Origin: a virus
Reading direction: 5' to 3' (one strand)
DNA: 64,000 nucleotides
IMG/VR virus record: IMGVR_UViG_3300005613_000018
Location: 1 to 64,000 of that record
Part shown: positions 42,460 through 49,834 of the stretch, piece after piece
Numbering within the stretch: the first letter of the stretch is position 1
How the letters are laid out: the number at the start of each line of letters is the position of its first letter
The notes under the pieces: model-generated
Told to the model about the DNA's origin: nothing
Databases searched by the model: none
The model's input: the letters and a program-made list of their open reading frames with translations, nothing else
Position numbers and translations under genes: made by a program

Positions 42460-42695
42460 CAAAATACGAGCCAGAAGTAAATGATTACGTTCAGTGGAGA
42501 AATCATCAAGGATGGGTTTATTTCAAGGATGAGGAACATATTACCATTGAAATTGGTGTCAAAGAAAAACCACATTGTGAATATGTAAAAAATAGTTTAC
42601 ATTGTAAAGACCATATTTTGATTGTTTGTCAAAATTGGTATTGGCATGAACTTAAATATGTAAAATCAAGAAAATCAATTTATGAGGAACAATGA
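42456..42695 (+). CDS. Hypothetical SH3-like small protein
   Basis: 79 residues with a barrel-like pattern (YEPEVNDYVQWRNHQGWVYFK) and clustered Cys/His (HCEYV, LHCKDHILIVC). ATGA overlaps at both ends. Confidence 0.58.
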   Translation: MTKYEPEVNDYVQWRNHQGWVYFKDEEHITIEIGVKEKPHCEYVKNSLHCKDHILIVCQNWYWHELKYVKSRKSIYEEQ

Positions 42696-42916
42696 AATCA
42701 TCCGATATAGAGTTGTCAACAACATATAGACAATTTGCTTTTGAGAGAATTTCAAGAGAGATTGAAAGTTGTAATGATATTGTAATTCTGAAGGAAGCCC
42801 TTCGTTCTTACGTTAAATTGTTTTTCAAACAACAAGAGACAATATCAAACATTGATGATTTTGAAATAAACATCGGTGGTGATATTCCTCCAGAATTTGA
42901 TGACCCTTTAATGTGA
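42692..42916 (+). CDS. Hypothetical protein
   Basis: 74 residues, helical (YRQFAFERISREIESCNDIVIL), acidic end. ATGA overlap upstream; followed by the secreted HEGWH protein. Confidence 0.6.
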   Translation: MKSSDIELSTTYRQFAFERISREIESCNDIVILKEALRSYVKLFFKQQETISNIDDFEINIGGDIPPEFDDPLM

Positions 42917-42921
42917 GAGAA

Positions 42922-43620
42922 ATGAAAAAAACTTTATTTGGAATTGGTATTTTATTGGCATCTTTATCGATGCCAACAATTAGTAGTGCAAATAATCAAA
43001 ATGATTTTCAACAGAACCCACTTGAATATCCTAATGATTACTATTCTATGCATTCGTTGGGTTGTTTACTTCTCCAAGAATGTAAAGGTGGTATTACAAA
43101 AGTTACCTCACAGTCGGATCTGGAAAACTATTATGATTATACCATTAATGTTGGGGAAGAACTTAATCAGATGTTTAAGTCTTTCGACAAGTTAGGAATC
43201 GAAGTTTATATTGCACCTGAGGAATATTTCCCTGTTGGGCATCGTGGTGTTTACCATACGGTTTCAAATAATTTTTATTTGAATGAAAGATATATGTCTA
43301 AACCTCATGTTTTGATGTCTGTAATTAGACATGAAGGTTGGCATGCTGCTCAAGATTGTATGGCTGGAAGTTTAGACAATACTTTTATTGCAGTCATTAA
43401 AAATGACAATGAAATTCCTCAGTTATGGAAAGACATTGCAAAAGATACTTATCCTTTAAATGCACTTCCTTGGGAACAAGAAGCGATGTGGGCAGGTAAA
43501 GTGGAAAATATGACTGCAAATGCCCTGAAAGCATGTGAAACTGGTGCTATGTGGACGATTTATCCTCCCACACCATTAACTAAAAAGTTTTTAATCGACA
43601 AGGGTTATATTCAGGAGTAA
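42922..43620 (+). CDS. Secreted HExxH protein, putative zinc peptidase
   Basis: 232 residues from ATG 42922 (GTG 42913 also open). Residues 1-24 are a signal peptide: KK, a hydrophobic core (LFGIGILLASLSMP) and an SSAN cleavage site. The mature part has VIRHEGWHAAQDC near residue 140, an HExxH zinc motif, with a conserved-looking EQEAMWAGKVEN near 190 as candidate third ligand. Four cysteines suit a periplasmic fold. It is found inside an early operon of otherwise cytoplasmic small proteins, which is unusual. Catalysis is inferred; a structural zinc role is possible. Confidence 0.7.
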   Translation: MKKTLFGIGILLASLSMPTISSANNQNDFQQNPLEYPNDYYSMHSLGCLLLQECKGGITKVTSQSDLENYYDYTINVGEELNQMFKSFDKLGIEVYIAPEEYFPVGHRGVYHTVSNNFYLNERYMSKPHVLMSVIRHEGWHAAQDCMAGSLDNTFIAVIKNDNEIPQLWKDIAKDTYPLNALPWEQEAMWAGKVENMTANALKACETGAMWTIYPPTPLTKKFLIDKGYIQE

Positions 43621-43841
43621 TGTGGAGAATTTGGTGTTACGCCTTAGGTAAGAAAGAGGGTAGAGATGATAAAGATGCAGATAAGATTGCATTTGTCAGA
43701 ACCATAATTATGGTTCAGTTAGTAATCACTAACATGTTCATCATTTCTGGTAACATAAAGAACTTATGGTTTGATAATTCACCTAGATGTATTATACATA
43801 GTCGAAATGTGACACTTTCTGAAGTGTCCACGACCCCTTGA
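43620..43841 (+). CDS. Small membrane protein
   Basis: 73 residues starting on the last base of the upstream stop. A membrane segment (FVRTIIMVQLVITNMFIIS, about 26-44) follows a charged N-terminal part. Last gene of the operon; the stop lies at the next promoter. Confidence 0.55.
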   Translation: MWRIWCYALGKKEGRDDKDADKIAFVRTIIMVQLVITNMFIISGNIKNLWFDNSPRCIIHSRNVTLSEVSTTP

Positions 43842-43866
43842 CTTCTAGGTCATTATCAAATATATT
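43811..43866 (+). promoter_or_regulatory. Hairpin plus early promoter
   Basis: GACACTT-TCTG-AAGTGTC forms a perfect 7-bp hairpin at 43811-43828 without a T tract. Then TTGACT (43838-43843), 17 bases, TATATT (43861-43866); the -35 lies in the loop of a weak GACC/GGTC pair. Confidence 0.75.
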
Positions 43867-43893
43867 ATCAAAGTAGTCACCAGGAGTTCAACA

Positions 43894-44064
43894 ATGTCCT
43901 TCACTTACATTCCACAAAAGTCAAAGTATCGGGTTACTCTTGAAATTGATGCAATGGATGATTTCAACCCTCATCAAATTGATTGGGAAAAAATTCTTGA
44001 CCTTCAAGGTTCTGAAAAAGTTGAATCTTATGTGGAGGATCTGAGCACTCCTGATTTCTGGTAA
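43894..44064 (+). CDS. Small acidic protein
   Basis: 56 residues, good ribosome site (CAGGAG). SKYRVTLEIDAMDDFNPHQIDW suggests strand then helix. Function unknown. Confidence 0.6.
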   Translation: MSFTYIPQKSKYRVTLEIDAMDDFNPHQIDWEKILDLQGSEKVESYVEDLSTPDFW

Positions 44065-44070
44065 TTTACT

Positions 44071-44229
44071 ATGAACACTGTCACTATTCAAAATCCTATG
44101 TTTGATGAAATTAAGGATCTTCCTGGTGAGATCTTCGACATTGACGAATCTGTTTTTGATGACATTGTAAGTGAAGTCATTACAGATGACTGGTCAAATG
44201 TGATTGAAGTTGATTTCAATCAAGATTGA
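44071..44229 (+). CDS. Small acidic protein
   Basis: 52 residues, 15 of them Asp or Glu; may mimic nucleic acid charge. It starts six bases after the preceding stop and lacks a clear ribosome site. Confidence 0.55.
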   Translation: MNTVTIQNPMFDEIKDLPGEIFDIDESVFDDIVSEVITDDWSNVIEVDFNQD

Positions 44230-44238
44230 TAAAAACAA

Positions 44239-44276
44239 GAGGAGAACTAAATAGATCTAGGTTTAGTTCTCCTCCA
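44239..44276 (+). promoter_or_regulatory. Late promoter nested in a start-blocking hairpin
   Basis: Perfect 13-bp arms GAGGAGAACTAAA (44239-44251) and TTTAGTTCTCCTC (44262-44274) end two bases before the ATG at 44277. The late box CTAAATA (44247-44253) straddles the 5' arm. Early read-through RNA would fold and block initiation; late RNA starting near 44260 would lack the 5' arm. Confidence 0.7.
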
Positions 44277-44906
44277 ATGAAAACTTTTTCACAATTTATG
44301 ATCGAAGCAAATTATGATCCCGAAATTCAGGGTCGTAGTCAAATTCGTAAATCTGGAGAAGGTGGAAGATTATATCCATCAAAGAAAAAAACTAAACCCG
44401 AAATCCGCAGAATGAAAGCGGTTGGTGGCGGGAAAATGGAACCGGTAGGATATAAAGATAGAAAAGATATTGGTCAACAAAAACCAAAAAGTCAAACTCA
44501 ACAACAACCTCAACAAGAAAGAGGTAGTAAAGAAGTCAAACAAACATACGCAGATAAAATAAAAGCTGAAAGAAGAGCTGCAGCAAAAGCAAGAGCAGCA
44601 GCTAAGAAATCTGGTGGTGAAGTTCAGAAATCTACAACATCTTCAAGGGGAACTGAAAAACAAGCTACAAAACTCCTGAGTACAAAGAAACCTGAGAAGA
44701 AAGTATCACCTAACTATAAACCCCAAAAAGCGTCAGGATATACACGTCAGGAACGCATGAAGATTACTCGTGCTGGTGAAAGAGAACTCTCCAAAGAGTT
44801 CAAGAGACAAGAGTTAGGTAAAGTTGAGAAAGAAACTGGTAAAAAAGCAACTGGTAAGTTGAAGACTATTGCTCTCGCTCGTGCACATCAAAGAATGAGT
44901 ACATGA
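44277..44906 (+). CDS. Very basic protein, late expressed
   Basis: 209 residues from ATG 44277. N-terminus MKTFSQFMIEANYDPEIQG resembles the conserved start of several cyanomyovirus virion-associated proteins. The rest is lysine- and arginine-rich with Ala/Lys repeats (ERRAAAKARAAAKKSGG) and Gln-rich patches, suggesting nucleic-acid binding or a disordered scaffold. An open TTG start at 44226 would place the regulatory hairpin inside the gene and is rejected. Confidence 0.6.
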   Translation: MKTFSQFMIEANYDPEIQGRSQIRKSGEGGRLYPSKKKTKPEIRRMKAVGGGKMEPVGYKDRKDIGQQKPKSQTQQQPQQERGSKEVKQTYADKIKAERRAAAKARAAAKKSGGEVQKSTTSSRGTEKQATKLLSTKKPEKKVSPNYKPQKASGYTRQERMKITRAGERELSKEFKRQELGKVEKETGKKATGKLKTIALARAHQRMST

Positions 44907-45061
44907 TTTTTAATGTTAAAGGTAGATGGACTGACTTTCGTGGAAGAAGTCATAATTTTACTATGCAATCGGATAGTGCAGATAGAGATTTGATTCGACA
45001 ATTAGTTGAATCAAGATACCCTGCAGAAAAAGTTTATATCAATAACGTAAGTCAGAATTAA
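44903..45061 (+). CDS. Small basic protein
   Basis: 52 residues, ATGA overlap with the previous gene. Strand-rich start (MIFNVKGRWTDFRGRSHNFTM), then helix. Its stop codon is the first base block of array element 2. Confidence 0.55.
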   Translation: MIFNVKGRWTDFRGRSHNFTMQSDSADRDLIRQLVESRYPAEKVYINNVSQN

Positions 45062-45100
45062 AGTTAGTAACCTCCAAAGTTCTACTGTATTGTAACCACC
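45058..45100 (+). promoter_or_regulatory. Array element 2
   Basis: AAAGTTAGTAACCTCCAAAG then TTCTAC, TGTATT (45086-45091) and GTAACCAC. It overlaps the upstream TAA. Confidence 0.65.
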
Positions 45101-45108
45101 ACTAAATC

Positions 45109-45309
45109 ATGAACAATTCTTCTCAAATCCTTCGTGAACTTCAAGATCTCAAGAAAACTCACAAAGTTCAGGGATTTCGTTACACGAATGAACAACAGGA
45201 ACGTTATGATGAACTGATGGGTCTTCGTCGGGCTTTCATTCAATACTGGAATGAAAATGGTATGGTCTGGGTTGGTCCTTCTAACGCTGGGAGTAATTTT
45301 GAAGAGTGA
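45109..45309 (+). CDS. Small protein of the array
   Basis: 66 residues, helical N-terminal part (SQILRELQDLKKTHKVQGF), no Shine-Dalgarno, leader of about 10 bases. Function unknown. Confidence 0.6.
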   Translation: MNNSSQILRELQDLKKTHKVQGFRYTNEQQERYDELMGLRRAFIQYWNENGMVWVGPSNAGSNFEE

Positions 45310-45334
45310 TTGAAAACCTTATCTGAATAAAATT

Positions 45335-45640
45335 ATGAAATTTAACACTAAAAAGTGTGACGTTTTCCAAGACGGAGAACATCTGTTTGAATTCAATCAT
45401 CAAAGAATTAAATATCTTTCGAAAGATATTTTGAAAAGTTATCAAAAACAACTTGATAAACTTGCAAAAAGATACAAAAAATGTAACAGTAGTTCAAAAT
45501 TTGAAAGAGCTGAAGACATGGCATCATTGTATTATGAATGGAACGCAACCACTGATGGAAGTACCATTTACATCGTACAATCAAAAGATGATCCAAATAC
45601 TTTCACCTATGTTGAAACTGGAGATGAACTTTACGTCTGA
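45335..45640 (+). CDS. Hypothetical protein
   Basis: 101 residues, lysine-rich helical middle (LKSYQKQLDKLAKRYKKCN) and strand-rich end (STIYIVQSKDDPNTFTYVET). Followed at once by a strong promoter. Confidence 0.6.
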   Translation: MKFNTKKCDVFQDGEHLFEFNHQRIKYLSKDILKSYQKQLDKLAKRYKKCNSSSKFERAEDMASLYYEWNATTDGSTIYIVQSKDDPNTFTYVETGDELYV

Positions 45641-45643
45641 CAC

Positions 45644-45671
45644 TTGACACCTCTAGATGAGGTGTTATAAT
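45644..45671 (+). promoter_or_regulatory. Strong promoter with palindromic spacer
   Basis: TTGACA (45644-45649), 16 bases, TATAAT (45666-45671). The spacer region contains ACACCTC-TAGAT-GAGGTGT, an inverted repeat that may be an operator or read-through attenuator. The 90-base leader downstream carries two TAACATTAC copies. Confidence 0.8.
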
Positions 45672-45767
45672 AACAATGTCGAAATAACATTACTTTTTCG
45701 ATCCGTCTCTGATCTAACATTACCTGATCAAAAGAGATAAAAACACACATTATTTTGAGGTATCCTC

Positions 45768-46973
45768 ATGTCTAACAAAAAGAATTTTCTGAAGGTTTTC
45801 CCTGTCAAGAAGTCACCAAAGGTGAAAACTATTCGTAACGTAATCTCCGATTATTGTGGAGTGATTGAAGAATCTGAAGGATTTGGATTGGTTGATCCTG
45901 CTGGAAGACCGAAGTATATTGCTCCAGAAAACTGTCAGCGCCCTGAATCCTGGAATGATGAAGATCGTAAGTATTGCTTTGAGTCTATCCTGATGGACCA
46001 ACTAGAAGGTAATCTTATCTTTATCAATTTGAAGGTTGCTATCTCTAAACTAAAAGATCTTGCTCCTGAAGATCCTGCCCTTGAAGAACTTGAAAAATAT
46101 GTACGTCAAAAATATGGATATATTGTCCTGGATGGAAATAATCGAATCTCTTTCCTGACTAATCTTATCACGAACCAGTATAAACTCCCTCGTGGATCTT
46201 TTCCCTATGTTTGTGATGGCAAAGTAAAAACTCTTACCATTGCAAGTAATACATACTTCTCTAACTTGAAAGAAGATGTTCAAGAACTGATCCTTGAACG
46301 TGAATTAGTTATCAGTGAATATACTCAGATCAATGGTCAGAGTATGAGTAATGTTTTCCTTGCTGCTAATGCAGGTTGTCCTCTTAATCATCAAGAACGT
46401 CGCAATGCTCGGTATAATTCTTGGGCATCATGGATTCGCAGTATTCGTCACAACAACAACGATCTGTGTATCAAAGCAGAAGGAATTAACCACAATAAGC
46501 GTCTGAAGGGTGATGAGTTTCTAACTCGAACAATTAATCTTGCTCTTCGTCTCAAATTTATCGAAGAGAGTGAAAATGTTCCTACCGTGACACAACACAC
46601 CATGAACCAAATGTATAGGGGAGACTTCGTAACTGATGAACAAAAAGAATCCTTTGAGGCTAACTTCAACCTCTTGGATAATTGGATGGATCGTCTCAGT
46701 AAACAAGAAAGAATCACTGATAAGATGCTTACAGCATCCACGATGCAAAATCTTTATTGGATGATGACAAATGGATTGACTGAGTATGAAGATGTTGTTA
46801 ATGTTGTTCAAATGCTCCATAAAGCAAAAACCATGTCCAAATATGTTAATGAAGATGGTAACAACTTTGCATGGGCATGTGGAGGCACCGGTTCTAAACA
46901 CAATCAGATGCGACTGAAAGTTTTCTCCGATATTTTTGATAAACTAGGGTCAAAATCAAAGATTTCCTCCTAA
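45768..46973 (+). CDS. DUF262-like protein
   Basis: 401 residues. IVLDGNNRISFLTNLI (about 119-134) resembles the DGQQR motif of DUF262/GmrSD and ParB-Srx folds, and NVFLAANAGCPLNHQERRNARYNSW (about 196-220) the matching N-x-G-x-x-L-x-x-Q-E-x-R motif. The C-terminal half is helical without an HNH motif. DUF262 proteins act as NTP-dependent sensors or nucleases, often in defence against modified DNA. The gene has the strongest promoter in the array, a long leader and a GAGGT ribosome site. It is followed by a terminator-promoter module and an SF2 helicase, suggesting a two-gene system. Confidence 0.6.
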   Translation: MSNKKNFLKVFPVKKSPKVKTIRNVISDYCGVIEESEGFGLVDPAGRPKYIAPENCQRPESWNDEDRKYCFESILMDQLEGNLIFINLKVAISKLKDLAPEDPALEELEKYVRQKYGYIVLDGNNRISFLTNLITNQYKLPRGSFPYVCDGKVKTLTIASNTYFSNLKEDVQELILERELVISEYTQINGQSMSNVFLAANAGCPLNHQERRNARYNSWASWIRSIRHNNNDLCIKAEGINHNKRLKGDEFLTRTINLALRLKFIEESENVPTVTQHTMNQMYRGDFVTDEQKESFEANFNLLDNWMDRLSKQERITDKMLTASTMQNLYWMMTNGLTEYEDVVNVVQMLHKAKTMSKYVNEDGNNFAWACGGTGSKHNQMRLKVFSDIFDKLGSKSKISS

Positions 46974-46995
46974 TAGACACTTTCTAAACTGTCCA

Positions 46996-47031
46996 CCACT
47001 CCTTGACGGGGGTGGTTTTTTCATGTATATT
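46996..47031 (+). promoter_or_regulatory. Composite terminator and promoter
   Basis: Terminator stem CCACTCC (46996-47002) with GGGGTGG (47009-47015) and six T. The loop TTGACG (47003-47008) serves as -35; TATATT (47026-47031) follows after 17 bases. Confidence 0.8.
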
Positions 47032-47052
47032 GATTTTATTGATTGATTTTTG

Positions 47053-48234
47053 ATGACTGTTTCTCTTCGTCCTCACCAAAAAGAAGCTCTTGAAGCCTTG
47101 ATGAGTAATGATAAAGGACAGTGTATCTTTCCAACTGGTGGCGGTAAGACACTGGTCGGAATTATGGATGCAAAGAAACGATTTGAGTCTGATACTCCTC
47201 GGACTATTGTTGTTGTTGCTCCTCGTATTCTGTTGGCAGAACAATTGTCTTCAGAGTATCTGGAACATATTACTAATGCAAATGTTCTTCACGTTCACAG
47301 TGGAGAGACTAAACATTTCAAGACAACAAAGTCTGACCGTATCAAATTGTTTGTTGATATGTGTCACTCTGTGAGTGAACATGTGATTATCTTCACCACT
47401 TACAATTCCCTCCATCGTGTTCAGGAGTCTGGAATTGATGTAGATACGATTTACTTTGACGAGGCACATAACAGTGTCAAACGTAACTTTTTTGGGCCCA
47501 CTGAGTATTTCTCTGGTCATGCAGATCGTTGTTTCTTCTTTACAGCAACTCGTAAGACTTCCGTCACTATCAACAAACCAGGAATGAATGATCGTGATGT
47601 TTATGGTGATGTGATTTCTCGTGTTTCTGCACCTACACTTGTTGAGGGTGGTTACATTCTTCCTCCTAAAGTGAAAGTGATTGACATGGAAAAACATTCC
47701 ACTAAAGCTATCACTCCTGATATTGACAATGATAACATTTTGACCACGATTGATGATATTGGAATCAAAAAGATTCTGGTATGTGTGAAGACCTCTAAAC
47801 AACTCATCAATCTGTTTCAAACTGACTTTGCAGATGAGTTGACTCAACGGGGTTATTCTTACCTTTATATCACATCTAAGACTGGTGCAGTTATTGATGG
47901 TCAGAAAGTCAATCGTGAGGTGTTTTTCAACACTCTGAACACTTGGGGTAAAGATCCCAACAAGAAGTTTGTTGTTCTTCATCGTTCAATTCTGTCCGAA
48001 GGTATCAACGTGTCAGAACTTGAGGCTGTTATCTTCCTTCGTAACATGGATGTAATCGAAATGACCCAAACTATTGGACGTGTTATCAGAAAGGGTACTG
48101 AGTCCAAAACATTTGGATTTTGTATTGTTCCGAGTTACTCTAAAGTCGGAGTTTCCACCGAAAAGTCACTTCAAAGGTGTGTGGACATTGTGTTTGAAAA
48201 AGGTGAAATGTTGGATTCTGTGGTTCGTAAATGA
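47053..48234 (+). CDS. SF2 DEAH-box helicase
   Basis: 393 residues from ATG 47053. Motif Q-like LRPHQKEAL, Walker A PTGGGKTL (about 30-37), motif Ia VVVAPRILLAEQL, DEAH box YFDEAHNS (about 137), motif III FTATRKT, and motifs V-VI as SEGINVSELEAVIFLRN and MTQTIGRVIR. The layout matches type III restriction and UvsW/RAD25-like helicases. No nuclease domain is visible. Placed next to a DUF262-like gene, it may form a DNA-processing or exclusion pair; a UvsW-like replication role is the alternative. Confidence 0.85.
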   Translation: MTVSLRPHQKEALEALMSNDKGQCIFPTGGGKTLVGIMDAKKRFESDTPRTIVVVAPRILLAEQLSSEYLEHITNANVLHVHSGETKHFKTTKSDRIKLFVDMCHSVSEHVIIFTTYNSLHRVQESGIDVDTIYFDEAHNSVKRNFFGPTEYFSGHADRCFFFTATRKTSVTINKPGMNDRDVYGDVISRVSAPTLVEGGYILPPKVKVIDMEKHSTKAITPDIDNDNILTTIDDIGIKKILVCVKTSKQLINLFQTDFADELTQRGYSYLYITSKTGAVIDGQKVNREVFFNTLNTWGKDPNKKFVVLHRSILSEGINVSELEAVIFLRNMDVIEMTQTIGRVIRKGTESKTFGFCIVPSYSKVGVSTEKSLQRCVDIVFEKGEMLDSVVRK

Positions 48235-48443
48235 CCTTCAATAATTCTCACATTCTTGATCCTAATCCAGGAGTGATTGGGTTTGTTGTTGACAATGGAA
48301 AGTATGCAGCAATTCCTATTGTTGGGAATGACAAAAAACTTATGGTCATTTACAATGACTGTAAAAGTATGAAGGTATGTAGAAACAAACAATCTGCAAT
48401 AAACTTCATCGAGAAGGAGAGAAAACGAAAGAATAAAAGTTAG
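48231..48443 (+). CDS. Small hypothetical protein
   Basis: 70 residues, ATGA overlap with the helicase. Strand-rich first part (GVIGFVVDNGKYAAIPIVG), basic C-terminus (KERKRKNKS). Confidence 0.6.
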   Translation: MTFNNSHILDPNPGVIGFVVDNGKYAAIPIVGNDKKLMVIYNDCKSMKVCRNKQSAINFIEKERKRKNKS

Positions 48444-48475
48444 TAACCTCTAAAGTTCTTCTATAGTGTAACCAC
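48436..48475 (+). promoter_or_regulatory. Array element 3
   Basis: AAAGTTAGTAACCTCTAAAG, TTCTTC, TATAGT (48462-48467), GTAACCAC. It overlaps the stop of the gene before. Confidence 0.7.
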
Positions 48476-48487
48476 TTCTTTTTTATC

Positions 48488-48676
48488 ATGGCTCGTTACA
48501 AAGTAAATGTTGACAACATTCCTGGACATGGTGCAGGTTCTCGGAATGTAATTGTTGAAGCCGATTGTACTCAAGAGGCAAAAAACATCGCAGAAAACAT
48601 CACTGGAGGAACAGCATATAATTGTTTCCTTCAACGTGAATCTGGTCGTGGTCTTTTTGGTCTTCTTTTTGGTTGA
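48488..48676 (+). CDS. Small protein of the array
   Basis: 62 residues; RYKVNVDNIPGHGAGSRNVIV is strand-rich, then a helix with EAKNIAENI, and a Phe/Leu end. No Shine-Dalgarno. Function unknown. Confidence 0.6.
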   Translation: MARYKVNVDNIPGHGAGSRNVIVEADCTQEAKNIAENITGGTAYNCFLQRESGRGLFGLLFG

Positions 48677-48679
48677 TTC

Positions 48680-48847
48680 ATGATTCAAAACAAATCACAA
48701 ATTATCAAAGTTGTTCGTGAAGTTTCTAAATCACACAAATTCACAAGAGAAGAAAAGTTCACGATTTTTGTAAATGTCTGTGACAACATGTTAGAATCAG
48801 GTAAGATCACACAAAAACAACATCACTCCTGGACAAATGTGTTCTGA
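48680..48847 (+). CDS. Small basic protein
   Basis: 55 residues (IIKVVREVSKSHKFTREEKF), helical. Starts three bases after the preceding stop. Confidence 0.55.
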   Translation: MIQNKSQIIKVVREVSKSHKFTREEKFTIFVNVCDNMLESGKITQKQHHSWTNVF

Positions 48848-48849
48848 TT

Positions 48850-48889
48850 AAAGTTAGTAACCTCTAAAGTTCCCCTTTACTGTAACCAC
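48850..48889 (+). promoter_or_regulatory. Array element 4
   Basis: AAAGTTAGTAACCTCTAAAG, TTCCCC, TTTACT (48876-48881), GTAACCAC. Confidence 0.65.
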
Positions 48890-48900
48890 TGATTTCAAAT

Positions 48901-49785
48901 ATGCCACTCACTCACATCGAACATCCTGAAGATACCATCCTCACGGGTGATATGACCGCCATTAATGTTCTTTATGGTCGTGGAAATGTTTCTGTGAAGG
49001 TTGATGGAGCTCCTGCAATTGTGTGGGGAATTGATCCTAACAATGACAAGTTCTTTGTTGCAACCAAGAGTGCATTTAACAAGAAAAAGATAAAGCGTTG
49101 TTACAGTATTGAAGACATTTACACACTTTATGATGAGAAAACTCATGGTAGTTTGATTAAAGTTCTGGTTGCATGTTACAAACATCTTCCTGTAACAATC
49201 GGTGTCTTTCAGGGTGATTTTATTGGTTTCGGTGGTAGTGATACTTACACTCCAAACACTTTGACATACAATTTCCCTGAAGTTGTGTCTGAGGATATTA
49301 TCATCGCTCCTCACACTTACTATCTTGGTGATGACTTTCCTACAATGGAAGCTTATCCTATAGAGGGTGAACTTATCAGCACTGATTCTTGTAAATTCGT
49401 TCAACCAATTGTTGATAGAGTTTTTGGTAATAGTCGAGCTCCAAAGATTAACACCGACATGATTGACTTCCTAAGTGAGAAGGAATCAAAACAGGCAAAG
49501 ATGTCAATCAACGCCATCATTCGTTCTGGTCAGGAACTTGATGAAGAGACCTTAATTGACATTGTTGGTTCTCCAATGTTGGCAAATCTTTACATGTTTG
49601 TGTTAGAGATGAAGTATGATTTGATGGAAACTTTCATCATTTACGATTCTCCAGATTGTTATCTCAATGGTGAAAAGATTATGGGTGAAGGTTTCGTAAT
49701 GACTTCTGAAGATGGTAACACAATTAAACTTGTTGATCGTCCTCAGTTTGCATACGCTAACATGACTCAAGGTCGTTTCAATTAA
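48901..49785 (+). CDS. DNA/RNA ligase-fold nucleotidyltransferase (DUF6267-like)
   Basis: 294 residues. NVSVKVDGAPAIVWG near residue 33 has the KxDGxP motif I of covalent nucleotidyltransferases (lysine is the adenylated residue). Later motifs fit too: FFVATKSAFNKK near 57, GVFQGDFIG near 101, EGELIS near 155, GEGFVM near 260 (motif IV) and IKLVDRPQF near 273 (motif V). No OB domain is evident. T4-like phages encode similar uncharacterised proteins. Likely activity: ligase or nucleotide transfer to RNA, DNA or protein; no substrate can be named. Confidence 0.7.
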   Translation: MPLTHIEHPEDTILTGDMTAINVLYGRGNVSVKVDGAPAIVWGIDPNNDKFFVATKSAFNKKKIKRCYSIEDIYTLYDEKTHGSLIKVLVACYKHLPVTIGVFQGDFIGFGGSDTYTPNTLTYNFPEVVSEDIIIAPHTYYLGDDFPTMEAYPIEGELISTDSCKFVQPIVDRVFGNSRAPKINTDMIDFLSEKESKQAKMSINAIIRSGQELDEETLIDIVGSPMLANLYMFVLEMKYDLMETFIIYDSPDCYLNGEKIMGEGFVMTSEDGNTIKLVDRPQFAYANMTQGRFN

Positions 49786-49823
49786 AGTTAGTAACCTCCA
49801 AAGTTCCACTGTATTGTAACCAC
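49784..49823 (+). promoter_or_regulatory. Array element 5
   Basis: AAAGTTAGTAACCTCCAAAG, TTCCAC, TGTATT (49810-49815), GTAACCAC. It overlaps the upstream TAA. Confidence 0.65.
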
Positions 49824-49834
49824 GTTTTTTGATT

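Noticed and set aside
44226-44276. TTG-start extension of the basic protein at 44277
   Set aside because: It would place the 13-bp hairpin and late promoter in coding sequence; the MKTFSQF start fits related proteins better.
46521-46901. Antisense frames against the DUF262-like gene and the helicase (also 47251-47982)
   Set aside because: The sense genes have full domain motifs and promoters; the antisense frames have neither.
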